The translations under genes were made by a program, and so were the position numbers. Shown piece after piece: positions 9,915 through 18,476 of a stretch of DNA of 64,000 bases. Origin of the DNA: Streptantibioticus rubrisoli (lineage in GTDB: Bacteria; Actinomycetota; Actinomycetes; Streptomycetales; Streptomycetaceae); contig NZ_JANFNH010000006.1 in NCBI RefSeq assembly GCF_024436055.1, positions 1-64,000 on the forward strand, in the 5' to 3' direction. Each line of letters starts with the position of its first letter. Within the stretch, counting starts at the first letter, position 1. The notes beneath the pieces were generated by a model. The model did not search any database. It was given only the letters and a program-made list of their open reading frames with translations, and was not told where the DNA came from.

Positions 9915-10724
9915 TCAGCTCTTCTTAGTGGCGACGGCGAAGATGCGGCGGAAGGGGAAGGCCGTTCCGCGGGGTCCTGTGGGGTATGCCTTGCGGAGTA
10001 GGTCGCGGTATTGGGCGATGAATTCGTCGCGGGTGGCCGGGTCGTCTTCGAGTGCGGTGAGGATGGGGCGTAGGGCGGTGCCCTTTGTCCATTCGAGTAC
10101 GGGGTCTTCGCCGGGGAGTAGTTGGACGTAGGTGGTTTCCCAGGCGTCGACGGTGCAGTCGAGGGTGTCGAAGAGTTCGAGGTATCCGGCGGGTTCCAAG
10201 ATGTGTACGTAGCCGCGTCCGTGTCCGGCGAGTTTGGCGCGCCATTGGGGGGCGTCGCAGAGTTCGGCGAGGAGTGCGTGGCTGGGTGAGGTGAAGTTGC
10301 CGGGTACTTGTAGTGCGAGGGTGCCGCCGGGGGTGAGGGCGTCGATCCAGGTGGGGATCATGTCGGGGTGGTTGGGGACCCATTGGAGGGCGGCGTTGGA
10401 GACGATGAGGTCGTAGGTGGTGTCGGGGGTCCAGGTGGCGGCGTCGGCGGGTTGGAATTGGATGCTGCCGCCGCCGGGGGTGGGTCCGGCGTATTCCTGG
10501 GCGGCTTCGAGCATGTGGGGTGAGCTGTCGAGGCCGGTGATGCGGGCGTTGGGCCAGCGGTCGGCGAGTATGGCGGTGACGTTGCCGGGGCCGCAGCCGA
10601 GGTCGGCGATGTGGGCGGGGTTGTGGGGGAGTTCGGGGATGCGGTTGAGGAGGTCGTGGAAGGGCCGGGTGCGGTGTCCGGCGTGGCGTAGGTACTGCTG
10701 TGGATCCCAGGTCGCCTGGTGCAT
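9915..10724 (-). CDS. tam: Trans-aconitate 2-methyltransferase
   Basis: This SAM-dependent methyltransferase (269 aa) esterifies trans-aconitate, an inhibitor of aconitase that forms spontaneously from cis-aconitate. The start MHQATWDPQQYLRHAGHRTRPF is characteristic of Tam. It is followed by SAM motif I (ADLGCGPGNVTAILADRWP), the acidic GLDSSPHML and NAALQWVPNH. The ATG at 10724 has AAAGGGG upstream; about 95 further open codons run through the promoter region and are not coding. It is divergent from a MarR gene across 141 bp with a perfect palindrome, the known TamR arrangement in Streptomyces. Confidence 0.95.
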   Translation of the reverse strand: MHQATWDPQQYLRHAGHRTRPFHDLLNRIPELPHNPAHIADLGCGPGNVTAILADRWPNARITGLDSSPHMLEAAQEYAGPTPGGGSIQFQPADAATWTPDTTYDLIVSNAALQWVPNHPDMIPTWIDALTPGGTLALQVPGNFTSPSHALLAELCDAPQWRAKLAGHGRGYVHILEPAGYLELFDTLDCTVDAWETTYVQLLPGEDPVLEWTKGTALRPILTALEDDPATRDEFIAQYRDLLRKAYPTGPRGTAFPFRRIFAVATKKS

Positions 10725-10758
10725 TGCGGATCCCCTTTGGAGAGGTGCGTGTTCGGTG

Positions 10759-10781
10759 CGAGAGACGCAGGGTGTCTCTCG
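10759..10781. promoter_or_regulatory. Second inverted repeat in the tam leader
   Basis: CGAGAGAC and GTCTCTCG, separated by 7 nt, form a perfect 8-bp inverted repeat between the tam start and the TamR palindrome. It may be a hairpin in the tam 5' leader or an auxiliary regulatory site; it shares AGAGA/TCTCT with the main palindrome. Confidence 0.45.
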
Positions 10782-10814
10782 TGGCCGAGATTGCCCAGGC
10801 GACCCGTTTTCTAT

Positions 10815-10832
10815 TCTCTTGACATCAAGAGA
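10815..10832. promoter_or_regulatory. Perfect palindrome between tam and tamR, likely TamR operator
   Basis: TCTCTTGA-CA-TCAAGAGA is an 18-bp palindrome with perfect 8-bp arms, in the divergent tam/tamR promoter region, 34 bp before the tamR ATG. It contains a TTGACA hexamer on the plus strand. MarR proteins of the UrtR subgroup bind such 18-bp palindromes between themselves and the divergent target gene. Confidence 0.8.
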
Positions 10833-10865
10833 CTTCACGTCGACACAACCACTACACTGATCGGT

Positions 10866-11363
10866 ATGGAGGACGAGGTCGATCGGCTGGTTGCTGCGTG
10901 GCGTCGTGAGCGCCCTGACCTCGACGTGGAGCCGCTGGAGGTACTCAGCCGGGTGAGTCGGCTGGCGCGGCATCTGGACCGGGCGCGGCGGCTGGCGTTC
11001 GCCGAGCACGGGCTGGAGCCGTGGGAGTTCGACGTGCTCACCTCGCTGCGCCGGGCCGGGGCGCCGTACCAGTTGTCACCTGGGCAGTTGCTCACGCAGA
11101 CGTTGGTGACGTCGGGGACGATGACCAATCGCATCGACCGGCTGGCCAAGAAGGGCCTGGTGGAGCGGCTGCCGGATCCCAGTGACCGGCGTGGGGTGCT
11201 GGTGCGGCTGACGGTCGACGGGCAGCGGCAGGCGGATGAGGCGCTGGCGGCGTTGTTGGCGCAGGAGCGGGCGATCCTGAGCGAGTTGTCGCCGCAGCAG
11301 CGCGGTGAACTGGCGGGTCTGCTGCGGCAGTTGACGGCTCCGTTCGACAACTTCCCCAGTTGA
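10866..11363 (+). CDS. tamR: MarR-family regulator, TamR-like
   Basis: The protein (165 aa) has a winged helix (LTQTLVTSGTMTNRIDRLAKKGLVERLPDPSDRRGVLVRLT). Its N-terminal extension (AAWRRERPDLDVEPLEVLSRVSRLARHLDRA) has the Trp, Asp and Arg residues typical of the ligand-responsive UrtR/TamR group. TamR is reported to repress tam and to respond to citrate, aconitates and related metabolites. TACACT lies 7 nt before the ATG at 10866, so the mRNA may be leaderless. The in-frame extension to 10719 is promoter sequence. Subfamily assignment rests on the N-terminal helix and the divergent tam gene. Confidence 0.9.
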   Translation: MEDEVDRLVAAWRRERPDLDVEPLEVLSRVSRLARHLDRARRLAFAEHGLEPWEFDVLTSLRRAGAPYQLSPGQLLTQTLVTSGTMTNRIDRLAKKGLVERLPDPSDRRGVLVRLTVDGQRQADEALAALLAQERAILSELSPQQRGELAGLLRQLTAPFDNFPS

Positions 11364-11413
11364 CGGGGCTTTTCGGTTAAGCGACCGCTTTGCGGTGGTG
11401 CTGGTTGGTCGGG

Positions 11414-12241
11414 TCAGGCGGATTTGCCGCTGCCCGCGGGTACGGCGAGGTCGGCGGGGCCGACTCCGGCGCGCCGGGCGAGGGCGACGGCGGCCAGGGT
11501 GGAGTGGACGCCGAGCTTTCCCAGCACGTTCTGCATGTGGGTGCGCACGGTGTGGGGGGACAGGTAGAGGCGTTCCGCGACGGCTTTTCGGCCGAGCCCG
11601 GCGACCATGCAGCGCAGGACTTCCTGTTCGCGCGGGGTGAGGGACTCCACGAGCCGTTCGCTTTCCGTGCGGTGGCGGCGGGCGGTGGTCAACTCGCGCA
11701 GGACGCCGGTGAGCAGTGCGGGGGGCAGGTGGGTCTCGTCGCGCAGGACGCCGCGTACCACGGTGAGCAGGCGGGACAGGGAGCTGTCCTTGGCCACCCA
11801 GCCGCAGGCGCCCGCCTGCAGGGCGCGGGCGGCGCGGCGCGGGTCGTCGTGCCCGGCGAGGACCACGGTGCGGGTGCCGGGGTGGTGGGCGCGGACCCTT
11901 TCGACCAGGGCGATACCGTCGTGCGGGTCGGCGCCGGCGGGGGGCGTGGGCCGCTGGTCCCGGGGTTCGGGGCCGCGCTGTACCGGGACCTGGGGGGCGG
12001 GCGGCCTGCCCGTCTGGTGGCCCGGGGTGGCCGGTGGACCTGCGGTGTCGCCGAGGTCGGCGTCGACCAGCAGTACGTCGTACCGCCTGCCGTCGGCGGC
12101 CGCGCGTTCCAGGCAGCGTTGGGCGGCCGGGGCGCTGCCCGCGGCGGAGACGTCCACATCGGGTTCGGCCGCGAGCGCGGCGGCGAGCGACTCGGCGAAG
12201 ATGCGGTGGTCGTCGACGACCAGTACGCGAATGCGGGCCAC
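11414..12241 (-). CDS. Orphan NarL/LuxR-type response regulator with a proline-rich receiver insert
   Basis: The protein is 275 aa. The receiver begins RVLVVDDHRIFAESL, has the phospho-acceptor Asp in DVLLVDADL and a Lys in WVAKDSS. The LuxR HTH (LTPREQEVLRCMVAGLGRKAVAERLYLSPHTVRTHMQNVLGKLGV) fills the C-terminal 70 residues. Between the Asp and the next receiver helix there is an unusual Pro/Gly-rich insertion of about 45 residues. The GTG at 12241 has a GGGGGAGA ribosome site. No histidine kinase lies nearby. It is on the galactose side of tamR, with convergent orientation. Confidence 0.92.
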   Translation of the reverse strand: MARIRVLVVDDHRIFAESLAAALAAEPDVDVSAAGSAPAAQRCLERAAADGRRYDVLLVDADLGDTAGPPATPGHQTGRPPAPQVPVQRGPEPRDQRPTPPAGADPHDGIALVERVRAHHPGTRTVVLAGHDDPRRAARALQAGACGWVAKDSSLSRLLTVVRGVLRDETHLPPALLTGVLRELTTARRHRTESERLVESLTPREQEVLRCMVAGLGRKAVAERLYLSPHTVRTHMQNVLGKLGVHSTLAAVALARRAGVGPADLAVPAGSGKSA

Positions 12242-12751
12242 GCGATCACTCTCCCCCTTGGCAGGTGGCGGACGGGCGCGGGTCGGCACCTTCGCCGCGG
12301 GCACCGTTCCGCAGCCGCGCGACCGCCGTCGTGCGGTGCTGCCTACCCCGGCCGCGGGCGCCGTACCCGCGGTCCTCGCCCCCTGATCGGTACCGGCCCC
12401 CACCGGCACCAGGAAAAGCGTAGGGGGAATCACTGACATTCGGGGCCGGAATGCCGAACTCGGGCGGGTGACGGTTGCTTTTGGCGTGAAGGGGCGTGAA
12501 GTACGGAGCGTTTGAGGGCATGTTGCGCGGCCCGTCGCCGCCCGTACGCGTGTGCCCGTGACGGCATTCGGCCACCGGGTCGCCGAGGGGGCGCACTGTG
12601 GCGCGGCGACGGGGCGCGTGCGGCGGTCGCCAGGGGCGCGTACGGCGGATTCACGCTCGGCCAATGACGCGGTGCGCGGCGTGCGGCGGTGGCCGCACAC
12701 CGCGTTGGGCGCCCCAACTCCCTTACGGGAGACGGAGTTTCGGGAGCGGCG
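12242..12751. other. Intergenic region between galK and the response regulator
   Basis: This 510-bp stretch lies upstream of the response regulator and downstream of galK. Apart from the hairpin at 12667-12705 I see no gene with coding character. Short open frames run through both strands, but they are Arg/Pro-rich GC artefacts. Confidence 0.6.
12667..12705 (-). terminator. Hairpin downstream of galTEK
   Basis: An inner stem GTGCGGC/GCCGCAC with a GGTG loop is stacked on an outer stem ACGCGGT/ACCGCGT, with a 7-nt bulge on one side. It starts 47 nt after the galK stop and is the likely terminator of the galTEK operon. Confidence 0.65.
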
Positions 12752-13894
12752 TCAGACGAGGCGGCGCGCGCCCGCGCTCGGGACGGCGGTGAACACCCGT
12801 GGCGGAAGGTGGCCCGCGGCGGCGAAGGCGGCGGTGACCGCCTCGCTGACCTTGTCGGCGGTGGCCTCCTCGACCAGGGCGATCGCCGAGCCGCCGAAGC
12901 CACCGCCGGTCATCCGGGCGCCCAGCGCGCCGCAGGACAGCGCGGTGTCCACGGCCAGGTCCAACTCGGCGCAGGAGACGCGGAAGTCGTCGCGCAGCGA
13001 GGCGTGCCCGGCGGTCAGCAGCGGCCCGATGGCGCGGGTGCGGCCCGCTTCCAGGTGGGCGACGACCTGCGCGACGCGGTGGTTCTCGGTGACGACGTGC
13101 CGTACCAGGCGCCGCTGTTCCTCGTCGGCCAACCGTCCGAGGGCCGTGTGGAGTTCGCCGTACGGGATGTCGCGCAGCGCCACCACGTCCAGGTCCGCGG
13201 CGGCCTGCTCGCAGCCGCGTCGCCGGTCGCCGTAGGCGCCGTCGCTGTGGGCGTGTTCGACGCGGGTGTCGATGACGAGCAGCCGCAGCCCCTCGGCGGC
13301 CAGGTCGAAGGGGATCTGCCGCTGCGACAGGTCGCGGGTGTCCAGGTACAGGGCGTGGCCCGGCTGGCAGCAGGCGGCGGCGGTCTGGTCCATGATGCCG
13401 GTGGGGGCGCCGACGAACACGTTCTCGGCGCGCTGGCACAGCCGCGCCAACTGCCAGCCGGGCAGGTTGAGTTCGTGCAGGTCGGACAGGGCCAGTGCGG
13501 TGACGATCTCCAGTGCGGCGGAGGAGGACAGACCGGCGCCGACCGGGACGGTGCTGTCGTAGTGGATGTCGGCGCCGGTGATCGGGTGGCCCGCGCCGCG
13601 CAGCGCCCACACCACACCGGCCGGGTAGGCCGTCCAGCCGGTGACGGCGCCGGGTTCGAGGTCGGCGACGGGTAGTTCGGCGACCGGTGTGGACGGTTCG
13701 TTGGCGGTGTGCAGGCGCAGCAGGCCGTCGGTGCGGCGGGTGACGGCGGCGGTGGTGGTGTGCGGCAGGGCGAGGGGCATCACCAGGCCGTCGTTGTAGT
13801 CGGTGTGTTCGCCGATGAGGTTGACGCGTCCGGGGGCGGCCCAGACCCCTTCCGGGTCGGTCTGGTACACCCTGCGGAACTCGGTGTGCGTCAC
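12752..13894 (-). CDS. galK: Galactokinase
   Basis: Galactokinase (380 aa) phosphorylates galactose with ATP, the entry step of the Leloir pathway. The GHMP signatures are all present: [16 protein letters not shown] (galactose binding) near residue 20, [13 protein letters not shown] (ATP loop) near 115 and [16 protein letters not shown] near 330. The GTG at 13894 has AAGGAG upstream and overlaps the galE stop by 4 nt (GTGA), so the two are translationally coupled. It is the last gene of galT-galE-galK. Confidence 0.97.
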   Translation of the reverse strand: MTHTEFRRVYQTDPEGVWAAPGRVNLIGEHTDYNDGLVMPLALPHTTTAAVTRRTDGLLRLHTANEPSTPVAELPVADLEPGAVTGWTAYPAGVVWALRGAGHPITGADIHYDSTVPVGAGLSSSAALEIVTALALSDLHELNLPGWQLARLCQRAENVFVGAPTGIMDQTAAACCQPGHALYLDTRDLSQRQIPFDLAAEGLRLLVIDTRVEHAHSDGAYGDRRRGCEQAAADLDVVALRDIPYGELHTALGRLADEEQRRLVRHVVTENHRVAQVVAHLEAGRTRAIGPLLTAGHASLRDDFRVSCAELDLAVDTALSCGALGARMTGGGFGGSAIALVEEATADKVSEAVTAAFAAAGHLPPRVFTAVPSAGARRLV

Positions 13895-14868
13895 GGTTGG
13901 TGCTCCTTCGCGAACTCCCACGCGTCGCGGACGATCGAGGCGAGGTCGGTGCGGGACGGTTTCCAGCCCAGCCGGGTGCGGGCGCGTTCGGCCGAGGCGA
14001 CGAGTACCGCCGGGTCGCCCGCCCGGCGGGGCGCGACGGCTTCGGGGATCGGGTGTCCGGTGATCTTGCGTACGGTGTCGATGACTTCGCGGACGGAGAA
14101 GCCGTTGCCGTTGCCGAGGTTACAGACGAGGTGCTCACCGCGCTGGACCGATCCGCCCAACGCGGCGTCGAGCGCCAGCAGATGGGCTTCGGCGAGGTCG
14201 GCGACATGGATGTAGTCGCGCACGCAGGTGCCGTCCGGGGTGGGGTAGTCGTCGCCGTAGACGGAGATGGACTCGCGTGCGCCCAGGGCGACGCGCAGGA
14301 CCAGCGGGATCAGGTGTGACTCGGGGTCGTGCCGCTCTCCGTACCGGCCGTGGGCGCCCGCGACGTTGAAGTAGCGCAGGGATACGGCGGCCAGGCCGTG
14401 GGCGGCGCATTCGGCGCCGATCATCTGGTCGACGGCGAGTTTCGAGGCGCCGTAGGGGCTGGTGGGGACGGTCGGGTCGGTCTCGGTGATGGGGGTGCGG
14501 GTGGGTTCGCCGTAGGTGGCGGCGGTGGAGGAGAAGACGAGGGTGCGCACGCCCGCGTCGCGCATGGCGTCCAGCAGGTCGAGGGTGCCGCCGACGTTGT
14601 TGCGCCAGTACTTCTCGGGGTGCGCGACGGACTCGCCGACCTGGGAGTAGGCGGCGAAGTGCAGTACGGCGTCGTAGGTGGGGTCCAGGACGCGGGCGGC
14701 GTCCTGGACGCGGCCCTCGATGAACTCGGCGGCCTCGGGGACGGCCTGGCGGTGGCCGGTGGACAGGTCGTCGAGGACGACGACGTGGCGTCCGGCCTCG
14801 ATCAGGTGCGCGGCGACCACGCTGCCGATGTAGCCCGCTCCGCCGGTGACGAGAACCTTGCTGGTCAC
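13891..14868 (-). CDS. galE: UDP-glucose 4-epimerase
   Basis: This extended short-chain dehydrogenase (325 aa) interconverts UDP-galactose and UDP-glucose with bound NAD. The Rossmann motif is TGGAGYIGS, the catalytic triad is in FSSTAATYG and SPYGASK, and the nucleotide-sugar region includes [16 protein letters not shown]. The GTG at 14868 overlaps the galT stop by 4 nt. It completes the Leloir pathway with its operon partners. Confidence 0.97.
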   Translation of the reverse strand: MTSKVLVTGGAGYIGSVVAAHLIEAGRHVVVLDDLSTGHRQAVPEAAEFIEGRVQDAARVLDPTYDAVLHFAAYSQVGESVAHPEKYWRNNVGGTLDLLDAMRDAGVRTLVFSSTAATYGEPTRTPITETDPTVPTSPYGASKLAVDQMIGAECAAHGLAAVSLRYFNVAGAHGRYGERHDPESHLIPLVLRVALGARESISVYGDDYPTPDGTCVRDYIHVADLAEAHLLALDAALGGSVQRGEHLVCNLGNGNGFSVREVIDTVRKITGHPIPEAVAPRRAGDPAVLVASAERARTRLGWKPSRTDLASIVRDAWEFAKEHQP

Positions 14869-16013
14869 TGCTGTTGCCCTGCCTTCTTGTGCTGGCCGTG
14901 GTGGCCGCGGTGTTCCTGGGTGGCGATCTCGCGCAGCCGGGCGGCGGCGGCCTCCGGGGGGACGTCGTTGATGAACACGTTCATGCCGGACTCCGAACCG
15001 GCCAGGAACTTCAGCTTGCCGGAAGTGCGGCGGATGGTGAAAAGCTCGAGGTGGAGGGCGAAGTCGCGGCGGTCGGCGTGCTGGACGGGCGCCTGGTGCC
15101 AGGCGGAGATGTACGGGGTGGGGGGCTCGCCGGTGCCGAAGATCCGGTCGAAGCGGCGCAGCAGTTCCAGGTACAGGTGCGGGAACTCGGCGCGGGCGGC
15201 CTCGTCGAGGCCGAGCAGGTCGGGGACGCGGCGGTTGGGGTAGAGGTGCACCTCGTACGGCCAGTGCGCGGCGTGCGGGACGAACGCGGTCCAGTGGTCG
15301 CCGGTGAGCACCACGCGGGTGCCGTCGGCGCGTTCGGCGGCGAGCACGTCGTCGAAGAGGTTGCGGCCGCCGGTGCGTTCCCGGTGGGCGGCCAGGCTGT
15401 GCAGGGTGCGGGCGGTGCGGGGGGTGGTGAAGGGGTAGGCGTAGATCTGGCCGTGCGGGTGGCTGAGGGTGACGCCGATCTCCCGGCCGCGGTTTTCGAA
15501 GCAGAACACCTGCTGGACGCCCGGGAGTTGGGACAGCTCGGCGGTGCGGTCGGTCCAGGCGTCGAGGACGAGCCGGGCCTGGTCGGGGGTGAGGTCGGCG
15601 AAGGAGGCGTCGTGGTCGGGGGTGAAGCAGACCACCTCGCAGCGTCCGGCGCCGGGGCGGTGGGCGAGCAGGCCGTCGGGGGCGTCGGCGGTGAGCGGGC
15701 CGGGGCCGCCGGTCAGTGAGGGGAAGCGGTTCTCGAAGACGACCACGTCGTAGTCGGCGGCCGGGATCTCACTGTGCCGTCCGTCCCGTGAGGGGCACAG
15801 CGGGCAGGCGTCGGCGGGCGGGTGGTAGGTGCGGGTCTGCCGGTGGGAGGCGATGGCGACCCACTCGTCCAGCAGCGGGTCGTGGCGGATCTCGGAGGCG
15901 GTGGTGGTGGGCTCCAGCGGGCGCTGGTCGACGGCGTCGCGCACCACGTCGTCGCGGGCGTCGTAGTGGACCAGTTCACGACCGTCGGCGAGCAGGGTCG
16001 TCGTCTTCTTCAC
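14865..16013 (-). CDS. galT: Galactose-1-phosphate uridylyltransferase
   Basis: GalT (382 aa) exchanges UMP between UDP-glucose and galactose 1-phosphate. The active-site HPHGQ motif with its nucleophilic His is present ([12 protein letters not shown]), as is a CPLC pair for the structural metal and a conserved N-terminal [18 protein letters not shown]. The GTG at 16013 has GGAGGAG upstream. It is the first gene of the operon. A T/G-rich stretch, read on the coding strand just before the start, may hold the operon promoter and operator. It is divergent from a sodium/solute symporter. Confidence 0.97.
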   Translation of the reverse strand: MKKTTTLLADGRELVHYDARDDVVRDAVDQRPLEPTTTASEIRHDPLLDEWVAIASHRQTRTYHPPADACPLCPSRDGRHSEIPAADYDVVVFENRFPSLTGGPGPLTADAPDGLLAHRPGAGRCEVVCFTPDHDASFADLTPDQARLVLDAWTDRTAELSQLPGVQQVFCFENRGREIGVTLSHPHGQIYAYPFTTPRTARTLHSLAAHRERTGGRNLFDDVLAAERADGTRVVLTGDHWTAFVPHAAHWPYEVHLYPNRRVPDLLGLDEAARAEFPHLYLELLRRFDRIFGTGEPPTPYISAWHQAPVQHADRRDFALHLELFTIRRTSGKLKFLAGSESGMNVFINDVPPEAAAARLREIATQEHRGHHGQHKKAGQQQ

Positions 16014-16344
16014 CCGAAGACTCCTCCATCAACAAAATCAAACACAATGCAGCATCACCCAACAGCACCGACCGCGTCAACGCAAGGGCGGGCGGCGCCG
16101 GGCGCAGCCCTGGCGCACGCGGGAAGCGAAACCGGCGACCCTCTGGCCCACAACCCCTAGAAGGAGGCGCTCGCTCAACGAGCCCGGGGAAACCGGCGGC
16201 GAAGCCCCTGACCTACCCCTCGGCGGCAGGCGTTCGATCACGATCCAACAAAGAACTTCACCAGGCCTGTTCATTTTCCAAACATCCGGCGTTACGTTCA
16301 GGCGACTTCGTCCATCCACCCGCCCGCCAGAAGCGAGACCACCT
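16014..16344. promoter_or_regulatory. Divergent promoter region of galTEK and the symporter gene
   Basis: This 331-bp gap separates two divergent transcription units. The galT side (16025-16050) is unusually A/C-rich on the plus strand, which reads as T/G-rich (TGTGTTTGATTTTG) on the galT strand. That resembles the TG-rich hexamer repeats described for Streptomyces galP1, but I cannot assign -35/-10 boxes with confidence. The symporter side (16250-16310) is another AT-richer stretch. No gene is seen. Confidence 0.5.
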
Positions 16345-18033
16345 ATGCCAGCGAGACCACCTCTGCCATACCTGGCCGATGGGCTTCGGCTCCCCACCAA
16401 CGGACTGGACTACGCGATCCTGGTGATCTACTTCGCCGTGGTCCTCGGCATCGGTTTCGCTGCCAAACGCAGCGTGAAGACCAGCCTTGACTTCTTCCTG
16501 TCCGGACGCTCCCTGCCCGCCTGGGTCACCGGCCTGGCGTTCGTCGCCGCCAACCTCGGCGCCACCGAGATCCTGGGCATGGCCGCCAACGGCGCGCAGT
16601 ACGGCGTCTACACCGTGCACTGGTACTGGATCGGCGCGATACCGGCGATGGTCTTCCTCGGCCTGGTGATGATGCCGTTCTACTACGGCTCCAAGGTGCG
16701 CTCGGTGCCGGAGTTCCTGCTGCACCGCTTCGACCCCAAGGCGCACCTGCTCAGCTCGGTGCTGTTCGCGCTGTCCGCGGTGCTGATCGCGGGCGTCAAC
16801 CTGTACGCCATGGCGATCGTGGTGCAGGCGCTGCTGGGCTGGCCGACCTGGGTGGCGATCCTGGTCGCCGGGCTGTTCGTGCTGGTCTACATCACCGTCG
16901 GCGGGCTGTCCTCGGCGATCTACAACGAGGTGCTGCAGTTCTTCGTGATCCTCGCCGCGCTGATCCCGCTGGTGGTCGTCGGCCTCAAGCGGGTCGGCGG
17001 CTGGCACGGCCTGACCACCACCTTGGACCACACCCGCGGCCATGACTTCATGACCGCCTGGGGCGGCACCGGCATCGGCCACGCCAACCCCCTGGGCGCC
17101 AACTGGCTGACCATCGTGCTGGGGCTCGGCTTCGTGCTCAGCTTCGGCTACTGGACCACCAACTTCGCCGAGGTGCAGCGGGCGTTGTCCGCCAAGAACC
17201 TCTCCGCCGCCAAGCGCACGCCGCTGATCGCGGCCTTCCCCAAGGTGCTGATCGTCTTCGGCGTGCTGATACCCGGGCTGATCGCGGCGGCCATCGTGCC
17301 GAAGATCGGCACACCCGGTTCGTCGCTGACCTACAACGACGCCATCCCGCTCCTGATGCAGGACCTGCTGCCCAACGGTGTGCTGGGCATCGCGGTGACC
17401 GGACTGCTGGCCGCGTTCATGGCGGGCATGGCGGCCAACGTCTCCTCGTTCAACACCGTGTTCACCAACGACATCTGGTCGCGGTACGTCAAGCGCGGTC
17501 AGTCCGACGCCTACTACCTGCGGTTCGGCCGGATCATCACCGTGCTCGGGGTGCTGGCCAGCATCGGCACCGCGTTCCTGGCCTCCAGCTTCAGCAACAT
17601 CATGGCCTACCTGCAGACGCTGTTCTCGTTCTTCAACGTGCCGCTGTTCGTGGTCTTCATCATCGGCATGTTCTGGAAGCGGACCACCGCGCAGGCCGGG
17701 TTCTGGGGGCTGCTGGCGGGCACCGTGGCCGCGATGGTCAACTACTTCTACATCTACAAGCAGCACGTCATCGCCATCCCCAGCGACCAGGGCGCCAACT
17801 TCGTCTCCGCGATCGTCGGCTTCGTCGCCGGAGCGGTGGTCATGGTGGCGGTCAGCGTGGTCACCAGGCCCAAGCCCGTCGAGGAGCTCGCCGGGCTGGT
17901 GTACGGCACCCGTTCGCCAGGCATGGAGGAGCCGCCAGCCGCCGGGGACGAGGCCTGGTACCGCAGGCCCGCCCTACTGGGCACCGCCGCGCTGGTCATC
18001 GCCGCGGCGCTGTACGTCCCGTTCTCGTTCTAG
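16345..18033 (+). CDS. Sodium/solute symporter (SSS family), probable galactose or glucose uptake
   Basis: The protein (562 aa) has about 14 hydrophobic helices and the SSS/SGLT features: an N-terminal helix at about residues 17-37, then FFLSGRSLPAWVTGLAFVAANLGATEILGMAANGAQYG. GFVLSFGYWTTNFAEVQRALSAKN and LMQDLLPNGVLGIAVTGLLAAFMAGMAANVSSFNTVFTNDI also match family signatures. It resembles bacterial SglT-type sugar transporters more than proline or pantothenate carriers. It is divergent from galTEK, which makes galactose the best guess. A small membrane protein follows 21 nt later in the same unit. Confidence 0.88.
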   Translation: MPARPPLPYLADGLRLPTNGLDYAILVIYFAVVLGIGFAAKRSVKTSLDFFLSGRSLPAWVTGLAFVAANLGATEILGMAANGAQYGVYTVHWYWIGAIPAMVFLGLVMMPFYYGSKVRSVPEFLLHRFDPKAHLLSSVLFALSAVLIAGVNLYAMAIVVQALLGWPTWVAILVAGLFVLVYITVGGLSSAIYNEVLQFFVILAALIPLVVVGLKRVGGWHGLTTTLDHTRGHDFMTAWGGTGIGHANPLGANWLTIVLGLGFVLSFGYWTTNFAEVQRALSAKNLSAAKRTPLIAAFPKVLIVFGVLIPGLIAAAIVPKIGTPGSSLTYNDAIPLLMQDLLPNGVLGIAVTGLLAAFMAGMAANVSSFNTVFTNDIWSRYVKRGQSDAYYLRFGRIITVLGVLASIGTAFLASSFSNIMAYLQTLFSFFNVPLFVVFIIGMFWKRTTAQAGFWGLLAGTVAAMVNYFYIYKQHVIAIPSDQGANFVSAIVGFVAGAVVMVAVSVVTRPKPVEELAGLVYGTRSPGMEEPPAAGDEAWYRRPALLGTAALVIAAALYVPFSF

Positions 18034-18054
18034 GTTCTCCAGGAGCGCAGCATC

Positions 18055-18339
18055 ATGAGTGACTACCAGCACGAGGTCGAGGAACTGGAGCGCCGGTCCG
18101 CCACCGCGGCGCGGCTGTTCGACATACGGGGCATCATCGGCGGACTGTTCGTGGTCTACGGGGCGATCGTGACCATCGCCGGGATCACCGCGTCCGACGC
18201 GGACCTGCGCAAGGCGCAGGGCATCAACATCAACCTGTGGACCGGGGTCGGCATGCTGGTGCTCGGCGCGGCCTTCCTGGTCTGGCTCCGGCTCAACCCA
18301 ACGTCCCCGCCCGCGCGGCAGGCGGAGGACGGGGAGTAG
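18055..18339 (+). CDS. Small two-helix membrane protein after the symporter
   Basis: The protein (94 aa) has an N-terminal acidic coiled-coil-like stretch (DYQHEVEELERRSATAARLFDIRG). Two transmembrane helices (about 27-47 and 60-80) and a polar tail follow. AGGAG lies before the ATG at 18055, 21 nt after the symporter stop, so they form one operon. Similar small proteins accompany SSS transporters in actinobacteria; a stabilising or accessory role is inferred. No enzymatic motif is visible. Confidence 0.85.
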   Translation: MSDYQHEVEELERRSATAARLFDIRGIIGGLFVVYGAIVTIAGITASDADLRKAQGININLWTGVGMLVLGAAFLVWLRLNPTSPPARQAEDGE

Positions 18340-18362
18340 GGCTGCCGCCCGGCGGAGCATTC

Positions 18363-18476
18363 TGGCTGGGGGTTGGTTCGGTGGTGCCGAACCAGCCCCC
18401 AGGCGTAAGGACGAAGGCCGCAACGGCGCCGCAGGCGACCGATCGCACATCGCCGCACTCCCAGCGGAGCGCTCAG
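18363..18476. repeat. Dispersed intergenic repeat, copy 1
   Basis: This copy shares two blocks with 23310-23460: GGCTGGGG(G)TTGGTTCGG at its left end and CCCAGCGGAGCGCTCAG at its right end, with weaker similarity between. In both copies the right block carries the TGA stop of a minus-strand gene. It resembles the extragenic repeats common in Streptomyces genomes. Confidence 0.6.
18366..18402. terminator. Bidirectional terminator between convergent genes
   Basis: A 16-bp stem (CTGGGGGTTGGTTCGG with CCGAACCAGCCCCCAG, one G-T pair) with a 5-nt loop sits 26 nt after the small membrane protein gene. It also lies 70 nt past the end of the convergent response regulator gene. Confidence 0.8.

Noticed and set aside
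12246-12596. 116-codon minus-strand open frame between galK and the response regulator
   Set aside because: No recognisable domain, and it covers the probable promoter of the response regulator gene.
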